Below are positions 47,666 through 59,588 of a DNA stretch of 64,000 nt, piece after piece. The notes below the pieces were generated by a model that saw only the letters and a program-made list of their open reading frames with translations, was not told where the DNA came from and did no database searches. The stretch is from assembly GCF_000150275.1 (NCBI RefSeq), contig NW_002060943.1:13133822-13197821 (forward strand), in the 5' to 3' direction. The stretch comes from Trichoplax adhaerens (Eukaryota > Placozoa > Uniplacotomia > Trichoplacea > Trichoplacidae). Within the stretch, counting starts at the first letter, position 1. Each line of letters begins with the position of its first letter. The position numbers and the translations under genes were made by a program.

Positions 47666-50139
47666 ACAATAATGAATGTAAGATATAACATAGTAAGCAC
47701 TGTGGCATAAATACTATTCAAATATATTTGCAATGACTCTGTTATGTGAATACTTGCCTAATTTTAATAATGGATTAAAAATTGGACGTGATAATCTTGC
47801 AATACACTTATAAAATAATGGATTAAGTGTTTACTATAAGATGTCTTTTTAAATTGAGTCAAGATCCAGGACTTCTATAGTTTGTAATATCCATCGACAT
47901 TAATTAAATGTGCCACAACGATTTTATTTATATATATATAGTAAAGTTAATGTTAGGTCATCAGTGGTATCTATAATACGAGATGAAGGTCGAAAGCTAG
48001 TACTTTGGTGAACGATTTGAATACTAGGTGCCTTATGCATGCTATTATTTTTAGGAGATAAAGTTTTTTTACTGTAAACTCTTGATGATCAAACCGCAAT
48101 AGTAGGTTAACCGTTGCATTTCCTCGCTCGTGATACTTTGTGCAACTGGTTTATTGAGTATGATATTTCAGTTTATGCTGGGCAATTTATGCTACAATAA
48201 TTTATTTGCCTAGAGCATATAGCATGCAAATTCAGTTAGCAGGGAGATCACATCGATTAATTGGAGGTGATGCAAGTGCACCAAATGCCATTCTTAAATG
48301 CATATCGATAGTAGAGCGCTATGTTATAATCAGCATTCAATACATTAAGTAATGTTGTGTAAGCAATCACTGATTTGCAGAGATCGTCTTTGTAATAAAG
48401 TACTTATATCTACCATGGAATGATCATATGCATTGAATCAGGGTAGTAAAATGCATTTAATGCTAGTTTCCAGTGTATACCTGCAGTCAGATTTACTCGT
48501 ATGACAAGTCCACGATATGTAGGCTACGAATAATCTTTAAGTGCTGGTATAAAATTTTGTAGAAATGAAATACACAGTAGAGTGTTTATCATCAAGAGAT
48601 CGCAAGAATTAATTCAAAGTGATATAAATGCATGCCTATAATAAGGTTTTATGGTAAGTATTCGGTAAGTAACCCGTTAGGGGTCCCTAGTTTTACTTGT
48701 TCTAAAATCTTAGAGAGATCGACCATGTCACTAGGTGTTCATTTCTGCTATCAGGCAATCAATGGATTATAATTAACTTAAGTTGCTATCAATCCTTCCA
48801 TTCTAGTCTTGTTTTAGTCAAGTTTATGGCAAGTGTTCGATAAGTGGTGAGCTAGTGCCTATTTGCTAATTACCATATAGAATTTTATGGAAAAAGACCA
48901 TATGTTACAGTTCCAAAAATATGATAACTTCTAATCATCGCTTATGACGTATCTTTTAACGATTGTATTTATATACTTGCTATAAACACTGAATAGTCCT
49001 AACTATATTATATGCTGTACCGGTAAATTTTTTGTACGTAAATTAAAATATAGAGCTGCGTTTACTTGTATATACTTTATATTCATGTTTATGACTAAAA
49101 TAAAAGGATGATGACAGTACGAAATACCATGAGTATTTACAACTATTAAGAACCATTAGCATATAAAGATTTACGGGTAGAGTAGCGTTATAAATATACT
49201 TATTAGATATAGTTGAGTATGTAATCGAGTACATGAGTGTTGTAAAGGAGTAGATATGATGTTGAGATAGTAATTATAGCAGACGTTAGCATATGCTATA
49301 AATTTGTTCATTATACTGATTTACGGAATGCAGTTGGAGCTAGATTCTACTTGTTAGCATAATAAACCGCGATGCTGTATGCCCTATACTTTCCTCCCTT
49401 TATTGCTTAGCTTGACACCTTCCTGATATACTAGCTAAAATCGCAATAGAAATTGTTTATAGGAACATCATTACTGCACTCATAATGTAGTAGCAGGTTG
49501 CTCAGTTTGTGTTCGTAAAGCAGTAGTTTCAGGCCACTGACTACTTTGACTAGTAGAAGGTTTTAATGCTTATGTTATTTAGTAAATTAATAAACCAGCA
49601 CCATACAATTATCCTTCACTTATAACGGCAATGCGTTATTTGCATAATAATTGTGCTATCACGTTGGCATTGGACGGATTCTTTTATGCCAATTTAGCCA
49701 AGCTGCCAATCTAGATTGCTTGGGCAATTTCTACCTGCATGCAGCTCTATTGTGATTCATAAAGGCAGGATAAAATCGTCAGCGATGATCAAGGTCGTCA
49801 AGCATTTTTTTATTGAAGAGTTAACGCACTGGAGGCGGGGTATAAAAAAATTCATAAACAGAATCGTTGATTGAATTGGACAAATGATTGAAGTAAAAAT
49901 TGAAGGCAATATCGCATTTTGGACTGTATAAAAGCAGGATAAAGTTACGGCAGAATTTAGATTGATAGCATTTAATGTTGATTGATCAGGCTGGTTTAAC
50001 CAATAGAGTGATTTATGGATATACATATCGATAAATTGTATAGCCTAATTATCAATAGCAATCTTTATTTTAACGATGTAGTCAATGGGAGAGAGAAAGA
50101 CTGTAGAGAATATCATTTTATTCTTAACTCGATCAGTTA
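47666..50139. other. Intergenic DNA, no gene recognised
   Basis: About 2.5 kb without a supportable gene. A short (TA)n run lies near 47930. Frames of 60-90 codons on the minus strand near 49043 and 49757 have no motifs. Confidence 0.5.
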
Positions 50140-51310
50140 AGTACTAATAGTGGTCGTCTGTAGTCTAGGTTGCAATTGATCGTCAGCTGTATTGATCAGT
50201 GATGCATAACTAACTTGATCCGTTAACTGCAGTAATCCTTGTGATAGTCTATGTTGCAAAGTAATTTATTGTCAGCTCTATCCATCACTAACTTGATCCG
50301 TTCACTACAGTAATCCTTGTGGTAGTTTATGATCTATGTTGTAAAGTAATTGGTCGTCAGCTCTATCGATCAATGATCCGTTAACTACAGCAACCCTTTT
50401 GGTAATTTATGGTTTATATTGCAAAGTAATTTGTCATTAAACTCTATCGATCAAAGATCCAGAACGAACTTGATCTGTTCACTACAGTAATCCTTGCGGT
50501 AGTTTATGGTCTATATTGCACAGTAATTTGTTGTCGACTGTATGGATCAATGATCCATAACGAACTAGATCCTTTAACTACAGTAATCCTTGCGGTAGAC
50601 TACGTTGTAAAGTAATTTATTGTTAACTCTGTCGATCAATGATCCATAACAAACTTAATCCGTTAACTACAGTAATCCTTGCAGTAGTCTACGTTGTAAA
50701 GTAATTCGTCGTTAGCTTTATCAATCAACTACGAGTATTTATCATTCGATCCGCTAACTGCAGCAATGCTTGCGGTAGTCTATGTCGCAAAGTAATTCGT
50801 CTTGAGCTTGATCGATCAGTAATCTCTAACTGGGTCGGTTAACTTAATGCTTGCTGTAGAGTCCATTTAACAAAGTAATTGATCATTAGCTTGATCGATC
50901 TACTTTCCACAAGTTGATCAGTTCACTATTACTTACAGTACTCTACATCGCAAAGTAATTGGTCGTGATCTTGATCGATCAATTATCTCTAACTTGGTCG
51001 ATTAACTTAATGCTTGCTGTAGAGTCTGTTTCGCAAAGTAATTGATCATTAACTTGATCGATTTGCTTTCCATAAGTTGATCAGTTCACTATTACTAGCA
51101 GTGCTCTACATCGCAAAGTAATTGGTCGTGAGCTTGATCGATCAATTATCTCTAACTTGGTCGATTAATTTAATGCTTGCTGCAGAGTCCATTTTGCAAA
51201 GTAATTGATCATTAACTTGATCGATTTGCTTTCCATACATTGATCAGTTCACTATTACTTACAGTACTCTACATCGCAAAGTCATTCGTCGTGAGCTTTA
51301 GCGATGTGTA
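50140..51310. repeat. Minisatellite rich in TTGATCGATCAA palindromes
   Basis: About a dozen 75-105 bp units of the form TACAGTAATCCTTGCGGTAG, then GCAAAGTAATT(T/G)GTCGT, then AGCT(C/T)TATCGATCAATGATCC. From about 50840 on the array shifts to a dimeric higher-order unit of about 165 bp with two alternating forms (TAATGCTTGCTGTAGAGTC and ACTTACAGTACTCTACATCG), present about three times. TCGATCGA-type palindromes recur in nearly every unit. Confidence 0.85.
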
Positions 51311-51878
51311 TAAGTAGATTTAGGATTGGCGATAATTCTAGTTATTGAAGTTAATAATACAAAGCGCATCTAATTTTTACATCAAATATACGTCAAATCG
51401 AATAGGAAGAGAGTTGAATTTCAGTTGAAAACCTGCGGATTGTGCATGTTATCACTGATGGTTTTTGTTTAAGGGATTGGTTACCCAAGGCTGCTGTCAT
51501 TTCTGAAGGCTTTAATCTATTAATCATAAAGTATAAAGATGATGTTTGCATAGTACTTTTACTATTTAAATAACTCTGTTTAACATGTATACTTTGTGAT
51601 GGTAGCGAGTTAATAGAGCGGACAAGATTGGTCAATAACAATCCATCTTGATACCAATTTAGGACAATTGATGCTAAATAGTCTCATCGAGGTTTCATTT
51701 GAAAGTTTCAAGTCTCCATTTGTGTATATTCGAGGTTACTGGTTGTATAAAATGATTTGTTGCGGTTATGCACGATCATCATGGATCAATTCAAGCTTGA
51801 TCGACTCGTCTTGATATTTAGTTGATCAATTTAGGGCAAGGAAAGGTTTCTGCATGAATGGACGTTAAGCTATCCTTC

Positions 51879-51973
51879 TTTAGCCAGGAATTACTCAAGA
51901 GAGAATTTCTATCTCTCTGGCTAAAAGTGCCGGAGTGAGAGTATAAATTTTCTCTTGAGTAGTCCCTGCTTTT
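51879..51973. repeat. Inverted repeat / foldback, ~30 bp arms
   Basis: Left arm 51879-51908 (contains ACTCAAGAGAGAATTT) pairs with right arm 51945-51973 (AAATTTTCTCTTGAGTAGT core), separated by about 36 bp. A second nested inverted repeat, TAGCCAG at 51881 with CTGGCTA near 51917, allows an alternative hairpin. No coding capacity. Confidence 0.65.
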
Positions 51974-53640
51974 GCGGATACAATCCCAAGTAAAACATAA
52001 AACTGGATCGGTGGCATTAAGATTTATGGTCGGTAGGGTTTAGCTAAATGAAGAAGAGCTGACAACTTTGCGTGGATCAATTGATCGATGCCATTCCTCG
52101 CTACCAAATAGAGCTAGTTGCAAATGTGAAACGCTATTTTGTACTATTAGAAAGTTAGGACGAAGGAAGCACAGTCCGTATTGATTGATCAAAGCGATTT
52201 CTTCGTTAGCAGATCCAGGCCTTTCTGTAAATCACGGATTAATCCAATCGACTATACGTTTGAATGAATTGGAGAACATGAAGCTGAAGAGAGCAGAATA
52301 TGTTTGGGATTGGTAAATTCTGTTCCGTTGATCTCACTAGCTAAAGGAAGCAGGATTGCTTTTGGTCGATCGAACGAATATTGGGAGAGGGGAAAGTGCC
52401 ATTTACCTATGGTGCTACTCCATTGCAAACTACCAATTTTGAATCAATTTGATCAAGTGTAACCAAAAGGAAGCACTGTCGGTGTTGAGTTATTGCAATT
52501 GGCCTCGGTGAAGAAGCCTGTGTCAAAACGTCAATTGATCCAATGCTTTGCAATCTCATGTTTATTAGTGTTGTTCAATAGAGCTAAGGAAGTACCTCCC
52601 GTACAAATTAAGCAACACTATCGTTGGTCAACCACGTCAACTAAACGAGAACTGGATCCAATGTATTTCAAGGAATTTTGAATAAAATTGAAAGGGGAAA
52701 TGAAAGATCGAAGTTAGTCCAACACAAATGCATCAGCTATCCTTCGTTCCAAGTTATAAGAGCGTCTACAGTCGGCTGTAGGATACCAGCAATTCATGGG
52801 ATTGATGATGATTTAGTTGGAAGAAAAGTTGAAATTGCTTGAGACGATGCACAAGCCCATTCAACGACAACGGCCTATCCTTCTTGTCCCAGGATGGAGA
52901 GCCCATGCATGCAGTCCACCACGATTAATTACACAGCATTTACTTTGCCTATTCTCTCTCCTCTAGATTCGATCACGCATTGTAATTGATTTATGGCTAA
53001 ATCAATTGTCTACTTCTCACTTCCCTTATAAAAGCAAGGAAAGGAAAGGGAAGCCTGTTGTCCTACTGCTGCATTCAATTCTTGTTCCAATAAAATCCCC
53101 AGTCAGGACAATTTATCCTACCCCATCAGTCTATTGATATTCATCGGCTGCAACCTTTGAGTGACTTTATTTCAAATGTCATGAAGCAACAAGGCTTTAT
53201 AATCAAGATTTTCCATCAAGGTTATTGTCCATTGGGACGTCTTGTGGGTTAATTCATAAATGCTTATGCTAGGGGTGGGCTAAACCTGGGCCGAACGATA
53301 TTGACTTTGCACCTTCGCCATTTTGATTGGTAGAATAGCAATGCGTCGTTGAACAAATCATCACCTGTCACCGAGTCTGTCAATGGCTAATTGAATTAAT
53401 TAAGAGACTTTGTTGATGAATGTGGACAACCTTGATCATGATGGCGTTTTATTGTTGTAGCAAATCAGGGGTGGTATCCATTCTTGTTCCACCATTTGCT
53501 ATAGATCTTGCACCATGTTGTAACGCTGTTGGTGTTATGATAGTGGTAACCAATGAGTGGCCATGATGCTATCTACAGCTCAAATAACGTGATTGATATT
53601 GATATTAAGATGGATCGAATATTGCGAATGTCGCAAAGAG
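51974..53640. other. Intergenic DNA, no gene recognised
   Basis: Slightly more GC than the rest, with dispersed copies of AAAGGAAGCA followed by AT-rich text. A 62-codon frame at 52493 starts at TTG and has no recognisable domain. No gene is supported. Confidence 0.45.
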
Positions 53641-54540
53641 GTAGCNNNNNNNNNNNNNNNNNNNNNNNNNNNNNNNNNNNNNNNNNNNNNNNNNNNNNNN
53701 NNNNNNNNNNNNNNNNNNNNNNNNNNNNNNNNNNNNNNNNNNNNNNNNNNNNNNNAGAAGTGAGAGAGTAAGTGATTGATATTTATGTTCAGATGGATCG
53801 AAGATTGCTCATGTCGCCAAGAGGTTAGCATAATGAAGGAAAGCCATGTTGGTTTCTAGAGCATCAACATGGAGGGAAAACAAACTTTGAAAGCTTTCAT
53901 TTTTGAATCTTTCAAGCTAACCTAACGGAAGGGTGTCTAACGTAGAAAGTGAGAGAGTAAAGTGATTGATATTTATGTTAAGACGGATCGAATATGGCTA
54001 GTGTCGCCAAGAGGTTAGCATAATGAAGGAAAGCCATGTTGGTTTCTAGAGCATCAACATGGAGGGAAAACAAACTTTGAAAGCTTTCATTTTTGAATCT
54101 TTCAAGCTAACCTAACGGAAGGGTGTCTAACGTAGAAAGTGAGAGAGTAAAGTGATTGATATTTATGTTAAGACGGATCGAATATGGCTAGTGTCGCCAA
54201 GAGGTTAGCATAATGAAGGAAAGCCATGTTGGTTTCTAGAGCATCAACATGGAGGGAAAACAAGCTTTGAAAGGTTTCATTTTTCAATCTTTCAAGCTAA
54301 CCTAACGGAAGGGTGTCTAACGTAGAAAGTGAGAGAGTAAAGTGATTGATATTTATGTTAAGACGGATCGAATATGGCTAGTGTCGCCAAGAGGTTAGCA
54401 TAATGAAGGAAAGCCATGTTGGTTTCTAGAGCATCAACATGGAGGGAAAACAAACTTTGAAAGCTTTCATTTTTGAATCTTTCAAGCTTAACATGGCTTA
54501 ACGGAAGGGTGTCTAACGTACAAAGTGAGAGAGAGAGAAA
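53600..54540. repeat. 190-bp minisatellite, about five units
   Basis: GTGATTGATATTTATGTT begins units at 53772, 53962, 54152 and 54342, an exact 190-bp spacing, and an earlier diverged unit starts near 53590. Units at 53962, 54152 and 54342 are nearly identical and contain GAGGTTAGCATAATGAAGGA, CATCAACATGGAGGGAAAAC and CCTAACGGAAGGGTGTCTAA. The first unit is interrupted by an assembly gap. Confidence 0.92.
53646..53755. other. Assembly gap (110 N)
   Basis: A run of 110 N. It starts right after GAGGTAGC and ends at AGAAGTGAGAGAG, both of which match positions within the 190-bp unit. Confidence 0.99.
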
Positions 54541-57475
54541 GTTGGCATGTGCATGATGGAAAATCATGTCGCTTTGAAAGTTCATTAGTTGATTGACTAG
54601 TAAAGTTGATTGACTACTGTAGTCAAAGGAGTTGGAACTGGAAAGGTTAAGCTAGGCCTATTTCAACATGTCGGTAACCGTATGCACGGCAAGGCATGAC
54701 GAAGCCATGGAATGGACAATTCCCTTCCAGTCGATCCACCCCATTTGTGCCCCTATTCTATTCTCCATTCTCCATAGTCAAGGCTAATATTGATCTGTTG
54801 ATGACCAAAGTAGAATATGGACAATGCAGTCTCTTTCCATGATTGTCAGCAGAATCAACATGAATTTGTTGTTCATCGTTGTCGGCCATTCTAGCCATTA
54901 GTAGCACATGACAACCCTCTGCTAGCCTTGTTTGAAAGGATTGAATTGTATACATTCATTGTGTATATTCGTCGACGCCATACGATCTCAGTAGTTTACC
55001 TCGACCTCTGGACATCCTTTTCACCCCAATGGACATTATGTAAATCAGTTTTTTTGTTTCTACTGTTAAATTGAATTTTCAAAAAATAACCAACAAAATA
55101 AAAGGTTATAATGGCTTGGCATACAGTAACAATGTTACTAACGTTGAGGACGCTAGTGTTTGGCGGTGGAGAGGACTGTTTCAAGTGGGAGCCAAGCGTA
55201 AAAGGTTTGGACTCTGATGTCAAGGGGTAGCGTGGAAGAGCAACGCTGCACCTGCTGAACTGAATTGATAATATCGCTCCACCTTGGGATTCCAAGGGGT
55301 TAATAAACGTCGGCTTTGACCAGTCATTTTCGCTTAACGATTCTTTATCGTCTTCCTGCGGTGGCAATCTACTCCCGGTCCTGTCCAGTGGTAGACATCA
55401 ATCGATCAGAATGGGTAGAGAAGTGGTAAATATACTTTGAATTACATTAAAGCATAGCATCATTTTGATTAGGATAGATGAAGGTAGAAAAGGAGCAATG
55501 TACAAGGGTGGATTTTTTTTTATGGACACCATCTTGGATTACCTTGTACTACTTTTGTCCCAAAGTCATGCGATGCTGGTGAGGCACGGCCAATGTTGTC
55601 TATTGGTTTGAATGGTTAGGCCTGCAAAAAAACGATATCAATCAATCGTAGATACTTGCTCTCATCGTGTTGTGATCCTGTCTTAACACAGACTCAAACT
55701 TGTCTCCAGTAGCAATCGAGGTTCATCCATGATAGACGAGTGGTCATGGAAAAAAAACGGACATGATAGCTAGAATAGTAAAGGAGCAAAAAAAAAAAAA
55801 AACTTTTTTGGGTGGGCTGATGCTTGTGATGTTACAACGATCGCTATATAGTTCCTCTGTGCCAACCAATTTCACCTTTTTACTGCTGTATCCTACTGTT
55901 ATTGCCATTTCTTTTTCTTTTTCTAATCGTGCCATGCAGCTCATGCTTTGACGCTAGTTTCTTGGATTTGAGTTCCGCCATCATCCAATCTAAACTTGTT
56001 GCATCGTTAGCGTCCATGTGAGAACGCGTTGTTGACCAAGTACTGTACAGTATCGTAGTGATGAGCATGGAAAAGCAGGACTACTATTTTCACATCGACG
56101 ATAAACGCCTTTCCAAGTAAAATGTTCTTGCCATGGATCAATTCAAACTCAATAAGAGCATTACCGTTGACGATGGATGATGTCTTGTCGTCAATTTCCT
56201 AACAGAATCGTCGCTAAATGGATGGCCGCACATTCACTCGATAGGGGATTGAGTGGAAAGTGACTAATGCAATTTTCAGCGTAACCCGTTGAAACTTTTA
56301 GCTGGCAGTATATTGATTGGCCCTGATTCCATTGCAAGTATTACATTAATGCGTCCATGTCTATTTGTTCAACTAAAGTAATGCTATGTCATTAATAAAC
56401 AGTGCTACTAAGTTAAGGGTATCCAACTATTCCTAAACCATAATTGAAATAAGAAGAACGGATCGACGCTGATGCTAATATTCCATTTTTGATCGTCATC
56501 GTTAGCATTTCAAGAGTAATCACATTCCACCGCTAAATGGTAACGCCGGGCATTGCAAAATGAGTAAAAAGTAAAAAAGGGCAAACTGAGATTCTCCATC
56601 CTGGGATATTTTGTTGATATCAACAAGAGGATACTTTCCTTTTACAGTACTGTACTTACATTTTTTCTTTTTGAGATTGGATGAAAATAGTATACAGTTG
56701 CCACAATCGAAGTTACTGTGTCACTTTTGGTAAGAGGTGCTAGGGCTTTCCACTCTACTCGTAATTATTCTTGGAGTTATTTTAAGCTTGAGCGCCATGA
56801 GTTTTACATGGCGATAGCACTGGTAACCAATGTCATCAAGGCGCAAAAATGAACTTTTACCGATAGTAATTTCAGTGCTGTTTGTATCAACGTTGCCATG
56901 TATGGACAGAATCAAGATCAATTGATTCATTCTACAACCGGTAGTCCATTTTTAATGAAGTGCTAATCTACCCGTTTATGTACATTGTCCATTCTCCAAC
57001 TGGATTTGCCAACATGGAGCTGAAATGGCAAGTCGATCAGGGATGATGAGAAAAAAAAACATCTGAGCTAATCTCCCGTCGTAAACCAACACCAGCCAAT
57101 CCCTCTCTGCCCATGATTGAAAAGATGGATCTATCTTTTTTTTTTGTCCCCCCTCCCCCCTCCCTCCACCTTCGTGGTTACTGCATAAGAGTAGAAGACA
57201 TTTTTTTCTCCATTTTTTCCAAGCATTCTGTTTTAGTTTACTCTCATGATTGATGAATTGATTGATTTATGATGCAACCTTGTCCAGTTTGTACTAATGC
57301 TTGATGATTTTGGGGTGTAAACCAATGGGTCAATTGGCTTTCTTCTTCCATGTGGGTCGCCCTTGGCTTAGAGTACAGCCATACGCTGTCCAATTTCATC
57401 GTAGCAATGATGAACCAAGTGGAAATTGGGGTGGATGAGCAAAGAAAATCATTTGCAAACATCCATCAGGCTTGC
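54541..57475. other. Intergenic DNA, no confirmed gene
   Basis: The longest frame is 123 codons on the minus strand (54996-55367), beginning at TTG, with a possible membrane segment near its end and no recognised domain; I do not call it a gene. A poly-A run lies near 55790, a pyrimidine tract (T10 and C-rich) near 57131-57170, and TACTGTACAG motifs near 56042 and 56648. Confidence 0.4.
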
Positions 57476-57489
57476 GATCGGAGGGCGCC

Positions 57490-57558
57490 ATGACCAAGAA
57501 AAGTTTTGCAGACGGCGTACGTGCAGGGCACCGCCTTCAACGCGCCCTGCTTGGAGGC
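57490..57558 (+). CDS. Candidate first coding exon of GH13 gene 2
   Basis: ATG at 57490 in a GCGCCATGA context opens 23 codons (MTKKSFADGVRAGHRLQRAL...) ending in GGAGGC before a consensus donor GTAAGC at 57559. The exon ends in phase 0, the phase needed to join the acceptor at 59588/59589. The joined N terminus would be 36 residues before Met59628, basic and cytosolic, giving 629 aa, close to gene 1. The 2.03-kb intron would contain the ~205-bp minisatellite. No similarity to the N terminus of gene 1 is clear, so this is a hypothesis based on start, donor and phase only. Confidence 0.35.
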
Positions 57559-57779
57559 GTAAGCAGTGATGTATCCCATACAGTCGTAAACGATGGAGTA
57601 GAGTGACAGAAATGAGGCAATCGAAAGTGGCGCGTTCACCGCAAGCTCGACCGCAGCGGTGTACAGTATCGTGGACTAGCGTAGGTTGGAGGTGGTCACT
57701 TATGCTGGACACCAGGAGGCTACTGTCCCATACATGACTACATCAGCCAGTCTGAGACTGTACAACACGACAGAAAATG

Positions 57780-58980
57780 ATCGCATCCTGTCGTGGAAAA
57801 ACTTGCCCAAAGGACCAAAATGGCTACCCAAAAAAGGAATCAACAGTTCAAAATCATCATGGCTGGTGCTGAATCAGCGTAGAATCGTTTGTAGACATTA
57901 GTTCAGACCTTCTTGGATAGCTGTAGTGAGCAAATGTTCAACAGACCCTTCAACCCAACACAACCTTCTATACTGTACTGTATAGGAGAGGAAAAGGTTG
58001 CGCCAAAGGCCGCTAGCGATTTAAAATGGCTACCAAAAAAAGGAATCGACAGTTCAAAATCATCATGGCTGGTGCTGAATCAGGGTAGAATCGTTTGTAG
58101 ACATTAGTTCAGACCTTCTTGGATAGCTGTAGTGAGCAAATGTTCAACAGACCCTTCAACCCAACACAACCTTCTATACTGTACTGTATAGGAGAGGAAA
58201 AGGTTGCGCCAGTTTCGCTAGTGATTAAAATGGCTACCAAAAAAGGAATGGACAGTTCAGAATTATTATGACTAATGCTGAACCAGTGTAGAATCGATTG
58301 TAGACATTAGTTCAGACCTTCTTGGATAGCTGTAGTGAGCAAATGTTCAACAGACCCTTCAACCCAACACAACCTTCTATACTGTACTGTATAGTGAGAG
58401 GAAAAGGTTACGCCAAAGGCCGCTAACGATTCAAAATGGCTTGCAAAAAAAAAATGGACAGTTCAGAATCATCATGGCCAGTGCTGAACCAGGGTAGACA
58501 TTAGTGTAATGCAATTGATCCGACATTAGTTCAGACCTTCTTGGATAGTGAGCAAATGTTCAGGAAATGTTCAACAGACCCTTCAACCCAACACAACCTT
58601 CTATACTAGTACTGTACAGAGAGGAAAAGGTTACGCCAAAGGTCGCTAGCGATTAAAATGGCTTGCAAAAACGGAATGGACAGTTCAGAATCATCATGGC
58701 CGGTGCTGAACCAGGGTAGACATTAGTTCAGACCTTCTTGGATAGCTGTAGTGAGCAAATGTTCAGCAGACTCTTCAACCCGACACAACCTTCTATAGTA
58801 ACTGTATAGTACTGTACAGAGAGGAAAAGGTTCCGCTAAAGGCTGTTAGCGGATAGTGTAAATTAAATGAAAATAGCTTGAGAACAAGGAATTGACAGTT
58901 CAGAATTATCTTGACTGGTGCTTAACAATTGCTAGAATCAATTGTAGAGATTAGTTCACACTTTCTTGGATAGTAAACAA
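57780..58980. repeat. ~205-bp minisatellite, about six units, upstream of GH13 gene 2
   Basis: TAGACATTAGTTCAGACCTT (with variants) recurs near 57894, 58100, 58303, 58522, 58719 and 58945, with spacings of about 196-226 bp. Units share AGAGGAAAAGGTTNCGCCA, AAAATGGCT, CCTTCAACCCAACACAACC and TACTGTACTGTATAG. The frames seen here are repeats of the same non-coding text. Confidence 0.9.
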
Positions 58981-59588
58981 ATGTTCACAAAATGTTACAC
59001 TGAGGAAAAGGTTGCAGCAAATGCTTGCAATCTGATTGAACGTGTAGAAACGCTAGTTGAAATCGAGAATCATGTCCATCCATTTGATTCGACCTGAGAA
59101 AGATTCGGTGATCGGTTGATTGCTGCTACGCTTGATTTTACCATTACTGTGCCCGTGTCTAATGGATGTATGGTCGTGTGGAGCCAATAAGTGGGCAACC
59201 ATCACGACGGGGTGATAGTTTTCTTGTTAAGGTCCACTTTGAATATTTCGATATTTAAATACTGCACAGCCAGTCGATGTAGACTATTATAGTAGGCTAG
59301 CATTGGCAAGAAGGAAAAATGCATCTGATCATCCTTGCCAGTAATGAAACCCATGTTTCTATAATACAAATTTAATTGGATTAGAGAGACATGGCGCAGT
59401 AGATGCCTGCAATCATGCGGTGCCAATCGATGCATCACTCACCGAGTTACTTTAATTCATGAATGAATACAACATCGAGTAGAATGGAAGAGAGAGATGG
59501 ACGTATGCTCCGTCAAAGATTATTAGACATCCACTCTCCATACTGCTACCACACTATTTGTAATAACTTTTACTTTCTATCCTTGTAG

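Noticed and set aside
53553-53831. Frames on both strands crossing the N gap
   Set aside because: They consist of repeat sequence and N, with no meaningful translation.
44510-54540. CRISPR-like array among the tandem repeats
   Set aside because: Units are contiguous minisatellites with no short repeat/unique spacer alternation, in a eukaryotic genome.
54996-55367. 123-codon minus-strand ORF
   Set aside because: TTG start, no recognised domain and no supporting splice sites; kept only as a note in the intergenic entry.
57686-58107. Two similar small ORFs ending in RRIVCRH / GRIVCRH
   Set aside because: The similarity comes from the ~205-bp minisatellite; other units are not open in this frame.
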